A stretch of DNA of 64,000 nt from Candidatus Pelagibacter communis (GTDB lineage: Bacteria > Pseudomonadota > Alphaproteobacteria > Pelagibacterales > Pelagibacteraceae): positions 36,001-100,000 of the forward strand of contig NZ_CVSS01000008.1 in the NCBI RefSeq assembly GCF_001180185.1, in the 5' to 3' direction. Shown one piece after another: positions 1 through 8,562 of this stretch. Position numbers and translations under genes: made by a program. The notes beneath the pieces are model-generated. The model saw only the letters and a program-made list of their open reading frames with translations, did no database searches and was not told the DNA's origin. Within the stretch, counting starts at the first letter, position 1; each line of letters starts with the position of its first letter.

Positions 1-476
1 AAAGATAATATTTTGTCTGGATTGAATTTTAAATCTTTATCTTCTGTAAGATCATATGGAACAGATGTCGAGCCTGTATAATGTATCATAGACTCATAAA
101 TTGGAAAAGCGGGAGTAGGGTGTATAATTTCTGCACCTGGCTCTCCGAAACATTGAATAGCATAATGCATTGTGGGTTTTCCACCTGGCATAATTAAAAT
201 TCTTTCAAAATCTATCTCAACGTTGTAACGTTTTTTTATCCACCTTGTCACAGCTTGTCGACATTCGGCAATACCATTGGACATTACATATCCATGATGT
301 CCGTCGTCTAAAGCTTTCTTTGCTGCGTCAACTACATGTTGAGGGGTTTTAAAATCTGGTTGTCCCAACCCTAAGTGGATCATTGGCTTACCTTGAGCTT
401 CTAGTTTTTTCGCTTCCGCGAGAACAGTAAAAGCTGATTCAGTTCCTAATCTCTCTAAACTTTTTGCTAATTTCAT
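1..476 (-). CDS. PLP-dependent class I/II aminotransferase (3' end cut by window edge)
   Basis: The first 158 codons of an aminotransferase start at ATG 474-476, and the frame stays open to the window edge. Visible family features are the N-terminal GLGQPDF segment (the substrate-contact loop of fold-type I aminotransferases), the GGKPTMHYAI segment in the cofactor phosphate-binding region, and HPTPAFPIYES. The PLP lysine lies outside the window. The gene follows two alpha-hydroxyacid dehydrogenases on the same strand after a 9-nt gap, so it is probably co-transcribed. The 2-oxo acids they make could be its amino acceptors (inference). The family is sure; substrate specificity cannot be told from this part. 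Confidence 0.85.
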   Translation of the reverse strand, partial: MKLAKSLERLGTESAFTVLAEAKKLEAQGKPMIHLGLGQPDFKTPQHVVDAAKKALDDGHHGYVMSNGIAECRQAVTRWIKKRYNVEIDFERILIMPGGKPTMHYAIQCFGEPGAEIIHPTPAFPIYESMIHYTGSTSVPYDLTEDKDLKFNPDKILS

Positions 477-485
477 AATTTTTCT

Positions 486-1637
486 CTAATTTCTATAGAT
501 TAATTTTGAACTATTCAACTCTTTTAAACTTTTACAGCCCATTAAAATCATATTTCTGTTTATTTCATCATGCATATTTTTAAGTAAATGCTCAACGCCT
601 TGCTGACCTCCTGCGGCTAAAGAGAACAAAAACATTTTACCAAAGCTACATGCTTTTGCACCTGCAGCTATAGCTTTAAGTACATGTGTGCCTCTTCTTA
701 CACCTCCGTCAAGAATGATCTCAAGCTTATCTCCTACAGCATCTGAAATAGCTTTTACTTGATCGAAAGGAGATCTAGATCCATCAAGTTGCCTTCCACC
801 ATGGTTCGAAATCATTATAGCAGAACACCCAATATCAATTGCTCTTTTTGCATCTTCAACTGACATGACTCCTTTTAATGCAAAAGGTCCATTCCATTTT
901 TTTACACAATACTCAGCATCTTTCCAATTCATTGCCGGATCGTATTGCTCATTAATGTATTCAATAACAGATTTTGCAATATTAGTTCCCTTATCAGTTT
1001 TGTTAGCTACATTTGCTAATTTAAACTTACCATGAGTCAAGTAATTAAATACCCATCCAGGATGAAGTGCGAAACTCATTAAGCTTTTCAAAGTTAATTT
1101 AGGAGGAGTTGTAAAACCTGTTCGATGATCTCTTTCTCTGTTACCAGCAACTAAAGTATCAACTGTCAGACACATACCATCAAATCCTGATCTTCTACAG
1201 CGGTCGATCAAATCATCAGTGATAGATTGATCTTTATGAACATAAAGTTGAAATAGTTTTGGACCTCCAGATACATTTGAAATTTCTTCTATCGTATTAT
1301 TTGCCATAGTTGACATACTATAAAATATTCCATATTTATCAGCCGCCCTCGCTGAAGCTTTATCTCCATCGTGATGGTATAGTCTCTGCATTGCACATGG
1401 TGATAAAAAAATTGGCATATCAATTTTTTTTCCAAAAATTGTTGTAGATAAATCTGGTTTTCCAACACTAGCTAAAATATTAGGAACTAAATCACAATCA
1501 TCAAAAGACTTTGTATTTCTTTTTAGGGTCGTTTCGTCGTCTGAACCACCATCAATATAGTGAAAAATTGGTGAGGGTAATTTTTTTTTTGCAAGCTTTC
1601 TAAAATCGTTAAAGTTATAACAATTTTTTAAACTCAC
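486..1637 (-). CDS. FMN-dependent alpha-hydroxyacid dehydrogenase (lactate/glycolate type), copy 1
   Basis: This 383-aa protein belongs to the L-lactate dehydrogenase/glycolate oxidase family, which oxidises 2-hydroxy acids to 2-oxo acids through FMN. Visible are the N-terminal FHYIDGG segment, the FMN-contacting LKGV motif (254-257), the catalytic SNHGGRQLDG block (277-286, with His279 and Arg282) and DGGVRRG (310-316), which binds the FMN phosphate. The start is GTG at 1635-1637 and shares one base with the TAG stop of the upstream paralogue, which suggests translational coupling. It is the downstream member of a tandem pair. Substrate (L-lactate, glycolate or another) is not decided by the sequence. 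Confidence 0.92.
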   Translation of the reverse strand: MSLKNCYNFNDFRKLAKKKLPSPIFHYIDGGSDDETTLKRNTKSFDDCDLVPNILASVGKPDLSTTIFGKKIDMPIFLSPCAMQRLYHHDGDKASARAADKYGIFYSMSTMANNTIEEISNVSGGPKLFQLYVHKDQSITDDLIDRCRRSGFDGMCLTVDTLVAGNRERDHRTGFTTPPKLTLKSLMSFALHPGWVFNYLTHGKFKLANVANKTDKGTNIAKSVIEYINEQYDPAMNWKDAEYCVKKWNGPFALKGVMSVEDAKRAIDIGCSAIMISNHGGRQLDGSRSPFDQVKAISDAVGDKLEIILDGGVRRGTHVLKAIAAGAKACSFGKMFLFSLAAGGQQGVEHLLKNMHDEINRNMILMGCKSLKELNSSKLIYRN

Positions 1638-2788
1638 TATTTTCTAAATCTTAAATTGTTTCTATTTAAATCACTTATTTTGGTGCAGCCCATTAATTTC
1701 ATATCCCTTACTAATTCTGACTTATATTTCTCTATGGCCCTTTCAACACCTGCTTGACCACCAGCAGCTAACGCATAAAGATATAATCTTCCTCCTGAAC
1801 ATGCTTTTGCACCTAGTGACAATGCTTTCAACATATGAGTTCCTCTATGAATTCCACCTTCGCAGATCACATCTAATTTATCACCAACGGCATCAACAAT
1901 TTCTGCCAATTGATCAAAAGGAGCTCTAGAACCGTCTAATTGTCTTCCACCATGATTTGAAACCATAATACCAGTACATCCGATGTCGACTGCTCTTTTA
2001 GCATCCTCTACACTCATTACCCCTTTTAAAGCAAAATGACCCCCCCATTGAGCACATAGTTTTTCTGCATCTTTCCAATTCATCGACTGATCTAACATTG
2101 TGGAAAAATAATTTCCTATTGAAGTATTAGTATCAGTCCCTTCTTTAACAAAATCTTGCAAGTGAGGTAATTCAAATTTACCTTTTGTTAAATAATTTAT
2201 ACCCCACATTGGTTTAACAGCAAAACTCAATAAACTAGACAAAGTTAATTTTGGAGGTGATGTAAATCCTGTTCTCAAATCTCTTTCTCGATTACCTCCA
2301 GTAATAGTATCAACTGTTAATGCCATAACATCGAATTTTGCAGCTTTAGCTCTTTCTAAACAAGAGTCATTCAAACCTCGATCTTTATGAAAATAAAATT
2401 GAAACATTTTTGGAGTATCAATCATTGAGGATATTTCTTCTACGCTAACTGTCGCTAATGCTGAAACTCCAAACATTGTATTAAATTTTTTTGCTGCTTT
2501 TCCAACAGCTCTTTCACCATCGTAATGAAATAATCTTTGAAGAGCTGTAGGCGAAAGATAAAAAGGTAAATCTAATTTTTTTCCAAATATTGTTGTGGAT
2601 AAATCAACATTTTCTACACCTCTTAAAACATTTGGTACTAAATCAACATCATCAAAAGAACTTGTATTTCTAGCATATGTTATTTCATCATCTGCTGCAC
2701 CATCAATATAGTGAAAAATTGGTGAAGGTAATTTTTTTTGAGCTAATTTTCTAAAATCACTAAAATTATGACAATCATTTAAATTCAT
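1637..2788 (-). CDS. FMN-dependent alpha-hydroxyacid dehydrogenase (lactate/glycolate type), copy 2
   Basis: This paralogue has the same length as its downstream neighbour (383 aa). It is colinear with it, with the catalytic SNHGGRQLDG block at the same residues (277-286). It differs in the FMN-phosphate loop, which reads EGGIHRG instead of the usual DGG-R-RG, and in many positions of the variable 205-230 loop. The identical layout points to tandem duplication followed by divergence, so the two enzymes may use different hydroxy acids. It starts with ATG at 2788, 9 nt after a PagL-like gene. Like copy 1 it lacks a signal peptide, which fits a cytoplasmic or inner-membrane-face enzyme. Confidence 0.92.
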   Translation of the reverse strand: MNLNDCHNFSDFRKLAQKKLPSPIFHYIDGAADDEITYARNTSSFDDVDLVPNVLRGVENVDLSTTIFGKKLDLPFYLSPTALQRLFHYDGERAVGKAAKKFNTMFGVSALATVSVEEISSMIDTPKMFQFYFHKDRGLNDSCLERAKAAKFDVMALTVDTITGGNRERDLRTGFTSPPKLTLSSLLSFAVKPMWGINYLTKGKFELPHLQDFVKEGTDTNTSIGNYFSTMLDQSMNWKDAEKLCAQWGGHFALKGVMSVEDAKRAVDIGCTGIMVSNHGGRQLDGSRAPFDQLAEIVDAVGDKLDVICEGGIHRGTHMLKALSLGAKACSGGRLYLYALAAGGQAGVERAIEKYKSELVRDMKLMGCTKISDLNRNNLRFRK

Positions 2789-2797
2789 AAGACTATT

Positions 2798-3316
2798 TTA
2801 GAAATTTTTAATGAAATTGAACATGTAACTATTTGCTCCAGGGTTTTTATCCCCTAAACTAGCATTAGATACATGATTATAAGACAAACCAAAACTTGAC
2901 TTATCTGAGGTAGCATATGATAGTTGAACCTCAGACTTAAATTCTAGAACGTGACCAAGATCTTTACCATCTCCCTCATGGTATAATCCTGGAGCAAAAC
3001 TTGGTGTAAATAATAGTCCGCCTCCCATATCAACATTCCATTCAACACCAGTATAAACATATGCTGCAGAATTTTCTGTTATAAAACCACCCGTAATTGG
3101 AGAGATGTTGCCAAGGAAAGTATTCCTATTAAGGTTTTCATTTTGATGTTGAATGCCGAATAAAATAGCTTTTTGTTTATGATCGCTAAAATCAAAATTA
3201 CCTGTGTAAAAATTTATTTGATGCTCGTTATTTTTATTCTTTAATTCTTCTCCGGCAAATAAATTTGTTACAGTAAATATTATAATTAAAATTAAAGCTA
3301 ATTTTTTTAAAATCAT
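2798..3316 (-). CDS. PagL-like lipid A deacylase / acyloxyacyl hydrolase family outer-membrane protein
   Basis: This 172-aa protein has a signal peptide (about residues 1-21, ending LFAGEE), alternating beta-strand-like segments and a C-terminal Phe typical of outer-membrane barrels. Near the end is NHVSNASLGDKNPGANSY, which matches the PagL active-site region. His148 and Ser150 align with the catalytic His and Ser, and Asn162 falls where Pseudomonas PagL has its catalytic Glu. The family removes the 3-O acyl chain from lipid A. The Glu-to-Asn difference means activity is uncertain. The gene lies between ccmH and the hydroxyacid dehydrogenases on the same strand, with no obvious functional link. 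Confidence 0.72.
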   Translation of the reverse strand: MILKKLALILIIIFTVTNLFAGEELKNKNNEHQINFYTGNFDFSDHKQKAILFGIQHQNENLNRNTFLGNISPITGGFITENSAAYVYTGVEWNVDMGGGLLFTPSFAPGLYHEGDGKDLGHVLEFKSEVQLSYATSDKSSFGLSYNHVSNASLGDKNPGANSYMFNFIKNF

Positions 3317-3337
3317 AAATATTTTTTACATTGTATG

Positions 3338-3697
3338 TTAACTTTTATTAATCTTTTTAAATATTATTGCACCACCAAATAAGAAGATCAATAGAGGTAA
3401 AAACCACAAGAAATATGTATTTTTATTGAAATTTGGATCATATAAAATCCACTCACCGTATTTATCCGTCAAAAAGCTGTAAATTTGGCTCTCTGATAAA
3501 CCTTCATCTATTTTCTTTTTTACTACAACTTTTAAACTGATAGCAAATTCAGAGTCAGAGTCATAAACGGATTGACCTTGACAAATTAAACATCTCAAAT
3601 TTTTCGTTATTTTGTTTTGTAGTTTATCTTCAATAGCTAGGGCCTTATTAAAATTTAATAGTACTAAAATAAATATAAAGAGTTTAATAATTTTCAT
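3338..3697 (-). CDS. ccmH: cytochrome c maturation protein CcmH (CycL)
   Basis: This is a 119-aa secreted, membrane-anchored thiol protein of the cytochrome c haem ligation complex. It has a signal peptide (about 1-21), the family motif RCLICQGQS with Cys36 and Cys39, and one C-terminal transmembrane helix (about 95-114) followed by a short basic tail. It reduces the haem-binding CxxCH thiols of apocytochrome c in the periplasm. The start overlaps the end of ccmG by 14 nt. It is the short form found in alphaproteobacteria, without the CcmI/TPR extension seen in E. coli CcmH. No ccmI follows. Confidence 0.95.
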   Translation of the reverse strand: MKIIKLFIFILVLLNFNKALAIEDKLQNKITKNLRCLICQGQSVYDSDSEFAISLKVVVKKKIDEGLSESQIYSFLTDKYGEWILYDPNFNKNTYFLWFLPLLIFLFGGAIIFKKINKS

Positions 3698-4208
3698 TTA
3701 TAATTTTTTTAATTTCATCTACAGTTATACCATCAAGTGGTCCAATAAATCTTTTCACAATTTTATTTTCATAAATTAAAAAATTTTCAGGAACACCGTA
3801 AGCTCCCCATTCAATGGCTTTCGTTCCATCTCTATCAATTAAAATCTTTTTAAATGGATTCCCCAATTCGTCTAAGAATTTTTTTGCATTTTCAAAATTA
3901 TCCTTATAATTTAAACCAATTATTTCCAGCTGAGAATTTTTACTTAATTCTATCAGAAATGGATGTTCATCTACACATGGAAGACACCAAGATGCCCAGA
4001 TATTAAATAAATAAAATTTATTTTCATAAAAAATTTTTTCAGAATTCAATTCCTCTTTAGAAAAAAAAGTGATTGCTGAAAATGAAGGGATAAATTTGAT
4101 GTTGCTTTTTGGTTGATATAAATTTGATTTATTTAAACTTTTATAAAAAATAATAAATAACAAAATTAACGAGAAAATAATTAATAATTTAGCAATATTG
4201 TTTTTCAT
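3684..4208 (-). CDS. ccmG: thiol:disulfide interchange protein CcmG/DsbE
   Basis: This 174-aa periplasmic thioredoxin has an N-terminal membrane anchor (about residues 6-24). The redox motif WASWCLPC (Cys75 and Cys78) is followed by a glutamate-containing stretch as in DsbE, and a cis-proline loop reads YGVPENF. It passes reductant to CcmH and apocytochrome c during haem attachment. It overlaps ccmF by 4 nt upstream and ccmH by 14 nt downstream, within the ccmC-D-E-F-G-H run. Length and motifs are normal for the family. Confidence 0.95.
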   Translation of the reverse strand: MKNNIAKLLIIFSLILLFIIFYKSLNKSNLYQPKSNIKFIPSFSAITFFSKEELNSEKIFYENKFYLFNIWASWCLPCVDEHPFLIELSKNSQLEIIGLNYKDNFENAKKFLDELGNPFKKILIDRDGTKAIEWGAYGVPENFLIYENKIVKRFIGPLDGITVDEIKKIINENY

Positions 4209-6079
4209 TTTGGCTTTCTATTGAAAAAACTCAAAGCACCACCCATAGAGATTAACAATACTGAAATCCATATCCAAATCATAAAAGGTTTCACTTGATA
4301 ACGTATGTTAAAAAATTCTTCATTTTGAACTGTATTCATTGTAATAAATTTATCTTCTAAAAATGAAGTTTTGATATCAGCCTCACTAGTTATAATGTTT
4401 GGCTGGTTATATACTCTTAATTCAGGATTTAACTTGATCTCATTATCCTTTTCTTTGATTAAAAAAAAACCAGTAAAAGAAATATAATTTTTTTCATCAG
4501 TCTTTTTAAGATCTGAAAAAGTAATTTGGAACTTATCAGAAATAAATTTTTCTCCAACTTTTAAATTAGTGATTACCTCGCTTGAAAAAAAATTGTTAAA
4601 TAAAATACTTAATATTAAAAGACTAAATCCGAAATGAGACAAATTTTGAGACACATTTTTTATCTTTTTAAAAAGGAAGTCTTTAACAGTTACAAAGAAT
4701 AAATAAAAAGCACTACCAATTAAAATTGTATTTACTAATAGTTTTACACTTAAACTCTTTAAGATAAAAAAAGACAACAAAATTGATAACAAAAAAAGAA
4801 TTAAAAAATTGATTTTTCCCTCTAATTTAGATTTTATCCATTTAAGTTGTGGACCTATAGCCATAAAAATTAGAAACGGTATTAAAAAAGGAATCATCAA
4901 TTTATGATAAAAAGGTGGTCCAACAGAAATTTGCTGAGATGAAATAACATCTAATAGAATTGGATAAATAGTTCCTATCAAAACTACAGATAAAAAATAC
5001 ATCATAAACCAATTATTAATAAGTATTGATGTCTCTTTGCTAATTAAAGCGAATAAAGATGAGCTATTTTTTTCAATTTTATGAAAAACAAAAAAAATAA
5101 ATAAAGAAATAAAAATTAATATAAACAAGAAAGTTAAAATGAACACCCCTCTTTCAGGATCATTAGCAAATGTATGAACAGAATTTAAAATTCCAGAACG
5201 AACTAAAAAAGTTCCACACATACTTAGACTGAAAGTTGTGATAGATAGTATTATAACCCAAGAACTAAGTGTTGATCTTTTTTCTAGAACCAAAATACAG
5301 TGCAACAGAGTAGTTAATGCCAACCAAGGCATTAAAGAAACATTCTCAACAGGATCCCAAAACCAAAAACCACCCCAGCCTAGTTCGTAGTAAGCCCAAA
5401 TTGATCCTAATAGAATTCCTAAAGTTAAAAATATCCACGATACTAAAATCCAATTTTTGATATGAGTGGCCCAAATTTTTGAAATATATTTAGTTACAGT
5501 TGCTGCAAGCACACTAGAGAAAATTATCGATGATCCTACATAACCTAAATATAAAATTGGAGGATGAATTGCTAAAGCTGGATCTTGCAAAATTGGATTC
5601 AATCCTAGCCCCTCATTTGGAGTTGGGAATACATAATTGAATGGATTAGAGGTAGTTATTAAAAACACAAAAAAACCAATAATTATTATTTGTTGAAAAA
5701 GTACAGTTAAAACTCTGTATTTTTTTAATAAACTCTTTGTCTTAATCAAAAATATGAAAATAAATAAAGTTAAAACTAATAACCATAATAATAAACTTCC
5801 CTCATGGTTTCCCCAGGTACCTGTAATTTTATAAAATATAGGTTTTGTAGTGTGCGAATTATTGAAAACTGTCTCATTACTAAAATCAGAAAATAAAAAT
5901 GATAATATCAAACCTAAAAAACTTAAAATAACTAAAATTAATTGTATAAAGGAAAAATTTATTATTTTATTATCTAATACTTCATCATTTTTATAATTTT
6001 TTATTGAGAAGAAAAATATTGGAAATGAAATCATCAATCCAAAAATTAATGCATAATATCCAATTGAACTGTACAACAT
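4205..6079 (-). CDS. ccmF: haem lyase CcmF
   Basis: This 624-aa polytopic membrane protein is the core of cytochrome c haem ligation. Diagnostic segments are WGNHEGS (89-95), GLNPILQDP to HPP (159-174) and the tryptophan-rich haem-handling WWD domain WGGFWFWDPVEN (235-246). Many hydrophobic helices run along the protein, with a soluble loop near the C-terminus (about 515-595) before a last helix. Length is close to the usual 630-660. The start directly abuts the ccmE stop and the 3' end overlaps ccmG by 4 nt. It accepts haem from CcmE and attaches it to apocytochrome with CcmH. Confidence 0.97.
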   Translation of the reverse strand: MLYSSIGYYALIFGLMISFPIFFFSIKNYKNDEVLDNKIINFSFIQLILVILSFLGLILSFLFSDFSNETVFNNSHTTKPIFYKITGTWGNHEGSLLLWLLVLTLFIFIFLIKTKSLLKKYRVLTVLFQQIIIIGFFVFLITTSNPFNYVFPTPNEGLGLNPILQDPALAIHPPILYLGYVGSSIIFSSVLAATVTKYISKIWATHIKNWILVSWIFLTLGILLGSIWAYYELGWGGFWFWDPVENVSLMPWLALTTLLHCILVLEKRSTLSSWVIILSITTFSLSMCGTFLVRSGILNSVHTFANDPERGVFILTFLFILIFISLFIFFVFHKIEKNSSSLFALISKETSILINNWFMMYFLSVVLIGTIYPILLDVISSQQISVGPPFYHKLMIPFLIPFLIFMAIGPQLKWIKSKLEGKINFLILFLLSILLSFFILKSLSVKLLVNTILIGSAFYLFFVTVKDFLFKKIKNVSQNLSHFGFSLLILSILFNNFFSSEVITNLKVGEKFISDKFQITFSDLKKTDEKNYISFTGFFLIKEKDNEIKLNPELRVYNQPNIITSEADIKTSFLEDKFITMNTVQNEEFFNIRYQVKPFMIWIWISVLLISMGGALSFFNRKPK

Positions 6080-6499
6080 TTATTTTTCCTCTAAAGCCTT
6101 TTTAACCTCTGGAGGCATATAATTTTCATCATGCTTTGCTAAAATCTTTGAAGCTTCAAAATAACTTCTATCTTTTAAATAACCTTCTGCAACTACACCT
6201 TTTCCTTCAGAAAAAAGATTTGGAACTGCTCCTGAATAAATTACATTAATTTCATTTTTAAAGTCTGTAATTATAAAATTAATATCATTACTTGATATTT
6301 TAATTGAATTTTTTTTTACCATGCCACCAATTCTAATTTTTTTATTTTCTAGCTTCCCGATCAATTTTACATCTGAAGGAGATTTAAAATAAACTACATT
6401 TTCCTCTAAAGATTTTAAAATCAAAAATACAGATAAAATTAAAGATAATAATATTAATACTATAAAGAAGAATCTTAGCTTAACTTTTCGGCCATACAT
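6080..6499 (-). CDS. ccmE: haem chaperone CcmE
   Basis: This 139-aa membrane-anchored periplasmic haem chaperone has one N-terminal transmembrane helix (about 9-28). A beta-rich OB-fold domain includes IRIGGMV and the conserved [11 protein letters not shown]. The covalent haem-binding His123 sits in the motif [10 protein letters not shown], with Tyr127 as the axial ligand (HxxxY). CcmE receives haem from CcmC/CcmD and delivers it to CcmF. It lies between ccmD and ccmF without spacing. All key residues are present. Confidence 0.97.
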   Translation of the reverse strand: MYGRKVKLRFFFIVLILLSLILSVFLILKSLEENVVYFKSPSDVKLIGKLENKKIRIGGMVKKNSIKISSNDINFIITDFKNEINVIYSGAVPNLFSEGKGVVAEGYLKDRSYFEASKILAKHDENYMPPEVKKALEEK

Positions 6500-6508
6500 G
6501 GTTTAAAG

Positions 6509-6736
6509 TTAAATAATCTGGGCACTAGACAAAATTTCTTTATTGATACTATGAGATCTTGCAATTTCTGCTTTCTTCGAGTCTAAAGCTCCATACTTAG
6601 AAATAAATTTATTTTTCTCTTTGATATATTGAATTTTTATAACTGTATATAAGGCGATAAAACTTATTAAAGTGAAACAAAATGCAGACCAAACAAATAA
6701 ACCATATCCGTTCATATAAAAAAATTCATTAATCAT
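6509..6736 (-). CDS. ccmD: haem exporter protein CcmD
   Basis: This 75-aa small membrane protein has one transmembrane helix (about 12-33) preceded by MNGYGLFVWSAF, the typical CcmD N-terminus, and followed by a charged cytoplasmic tail. CcmD stabilises the CcmC-CcmE haem complex and helps release holo-CcmE. Its start overlaps the end of ccmC by 4 nt. The call rests on the N-terminal motif and on position between ccmC and ccmE. The Met at residue 8 is an alternative start. Confidence 0.88.
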   Translation of the reverse strand: MINEFFYMNGYGLFVWSAFCFTLISFIALYTVIKIQYIKEKNKFISKYGALDSKKAEIARSHSINKEILSSAQII

Positions 6737-7440
6737 AATCTATCTAAGCCTTTATTTTTAATTTTTATCAACTCTGTATTATATTTCATTAAAAAAATCA
6801 GCAAAGAAAAAAGAGCAAATGCCGCAGTCATTATCAATAATGGAAATAACATAGAAGAGTGTATTGTTGATTTTGACAATATATTAATTGAGGCTGGTTG
6901 ATGCAAAGTGTTCCACCAATCTACAGAGTATTTTATAATAGGAACATTAATAATCCCGAGTAGGGTTATTAGAGTAGTTACTTTAATGATTTTATCTCTA
7001 TCATCATAAATTCTCCACGCAACTAAGTACATTAAATAAAATATAGCCAAAATAAGCATTGAGGTAATTCTTGCATCCCAAGCCCACCATGTACCCCAGG
7101 TTGGTTTTCCCCAGATTGAACCTGTGACCAAAGCAATTATATTGAAAACTAATCCCGAAGGAGCCAAACTTTTAGCAACAAGGAAAAAATTATTATTCTT
7201 AAAAATATACCCGCTTAAAGACAAAATAGTAATTGATGAAAAAATACCAAGTGAAATCCATGCTGCAGGAACATGAACATACATAATTCTAACTGAATGA
7301 CTTTGTTTGTAATCTTGCGGCGATATGATTAAAGCTTCAACTAAACCGATCGAGAGAACCAATACAAATAAAATTAAAACATATTTTGGAGCTCTTGAAG
7401 TAATTGAAAAGATTTTATTTGGTTCAAATATTTTAAACAT
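6733..7440 (-). CDS. ccmC: haem exporter permease CcmC
   Basis: This 235-aa protein with six predicted membrane helices carries the WWD-type haem-binding segment (KPTWGTWWAWDARITS) and flanking conserved histidines (YVHVPAAW and LHQPAS). It presents haem to CcmE at the periplasmic face. It is the first gene of the ccmCDEFGH run. The usual ccmA and ccmB ABC components are not upstream here, where hspQ and a 159-nt spacer with a long hairpin are found instead. Start is ATG at 7438-7440, just after a small palindrome. Confidence 0.96.
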   Translation of the reverse strand: MFKIFEPNKIFSITSRAPKYVLILFVLVLSIGLVEALIISPQDYKQSHSVRIMYVHVPAAWISLGIFSSITILSLSGYIFKNNNFFLVAKSLAPSGLVFNIIALVTGSIWGKPTWGTWWAWDARITSMLILAIFYLMYLVAWRIYDDRDKIIKVTTLITLLGIINVPIIKYSVDWWNTLHQPASINILSKSTIHSSMLFPLLIMTAAFALFSLLIFLMKYNTELIKIKNKGLDRL

Positions 7441-7474
7441 AAATAATTAAAGTTAATTTTAATATGAAAGATTT

Positions 7475-7535
7475 ATCTGATCAAGAATGTAGAGGGAGAT
7501 AATAATGGAATGATATTTTACACTCTTGACCAGAT
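7475..7535 (-). promoter_or_regulatory. candidate structured RNA leader (17-bp hairpin) upstream of ccmC
   Basis: Arms at 7475-7491 and 7519-7535 form a 17-bp helix with a 27-nt loop. Read as minus-strand RNA all 17 pairs can form, with two G-U wobbles. Read as plus-strand RNA the same two positions are A-C mismatches. This argues for a transcribed minus-strand RNA element. It lies 65 nt beyond the hspQ stop and about 35 nt before the ccmC start. No U-tract follows, so a simple terminator is unlikely. A 14-bp palindrome (7445-7458) sits between it and the ccmC ATG. Confidence 0.5.
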
Positions 7536-7599
7536 ATGTGTAAAAATAACTAAATACTATGACTAAGTTTTGTATTAAATGTGTTAAAATGATGAATAT

Positions 7600-7920
7600 T
7601 TAGTTTGAAAGCTTAAAATAGCTCGATCCCTTTTTACCCGAAAAAATCTCCTCAATTAATGGGTGTTTGATAGGTTCGTCAGAGTCATCAAATAAAAGGT
7701 TTTGCTCTGAAACATACGCTTCATAGGTAATTTCATCATTTTCAGCAAGTAAATGATAAAATGGTTGATCTTTTCTCGGTCTAACATTTTTTGGGATAGA
7801 TTGGTACCATTCTTCAGAATTATTAAATTCGAAGTCAACATCATAAATTACACCTCTAAATTCAAAGTGCTTGTGTTTAACAATATCTCCGATTGAAAAT
7901 TTTGCTTTTTGTATTCCCAT
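7600..7920 (-). CDS. hspQ: HspQ / YccV-like heat-shock and hemimethylated-DNA-binding family protein
   Basis: This 106-aa protein is close to the usual family length. Typical features are FSIGDIVKHKHFEFRGVIYDVD near the N-terminus, then the FYHLLAEN and YVSEQNL segments that form the small barrel of the family. HspQ of enterobacteria is a specificity factor for the Lon protease; the family was first named for hemimethylated DNA binding. Start is ATG at 7918-7920. It is divergent from the septation-protein gene across an 87-nt gap with no clear promoter match. Confidence 0.85.
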   Translation of the reverse strand: MGIQKAKFSIGDIVKHKHFEFRGVIYDVDFEFNNSEEWYQSIPKNVRPRKDQPFYHLLAENDEITYEAYVSEQNLLFDDSDEPIKHPLIEEIFSGKKGSSYFKLSN

Positions 7921-8007
7921 ATATTTAATATGGAGATTTAAAAATAAAAATCAATAAGAAAAATTAAAAGTTTCTGAGAAAATGTAAATTATGTTAATAT
8001 CTTTTTA

Positions 8008-8562
8008 GTGAATAAGTCTATTTTAAAATTTATCACAGATTTTGGGCCTTTAGCTATATTTTTTTTTTATTATTATAGTAATGACAAAAATTTGGCAGTA
8101 GCAATACCTCCCTTAATAATTGCAACATTAGTTTCATTAATACTTGTTTGGTTTTTTGAAAAAAAAATTCCTCCAATGCCATTAGTAAGCGGTGTTTTAA
8201 TAACATTCTTTGGTGGATTGACTATATATTTTAATGATCCGATATTTATTTACATAAAACCAACAATTATAAATATCATGTTTGCTTTAGCATTATTTTT
8301 TGGAAAATTTTTTACGAAAGAACCAATTTTAAAAAAAATTATAGGTAAATCTATTCTATTAACAGATTTAGGTTGGGAAATATTAAACAAAAGATGGATG
8401 TTTTTTTTCTTAGGACTTGCCTTATTAAATGAATTTATATGGAGAACACAATCTGAAGAATTTTGGGTAAATTTTAAAGTTTGGGGTATGTTGCCTATTA
8501 CAATAATATTTACAGCCTTTCAAATTGGACTGATTAACAAATATAAAATTAATGACGAATAA
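8008..8562 (+). CDS. yciB: inner membrane-spanning protein YciB / septation protein A (IspZ)
   Basis: This 184-aa membrane protein has about five to six helices. It starts MNKSILKFITDFGPLAIFFFYY, and the KFITDFGPL segment is typical of septation protein A. Later blocks GKSILLTDLGWEILNKRWMFFF and NEFIWRT are also family hallmarks. The family is linked to cell-envelope synthesis and septation through interaction with elongation and division complexes. The start codon is GTG at 8008, since no ATG is available before the conserved block. The 3' end overlaps the next gene by 11 nt. Confidence 0.88.
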   Translation: MNKSILKFITDFGPLAIFFFYYYSNDKNLAVAIPPLIIATLVSLILVWFFEKKIPPMPLVSGVLITFFGGLTIYFNDPIFIYIKPTIINIMFALALFFGKFFTKEPILKKIIGKSILLTDLGWEILNKRWMFFFLGLALLNEFIWRTQSEEFWVNFKVWGMLPITIIFTAFQIGLINKYKINDE

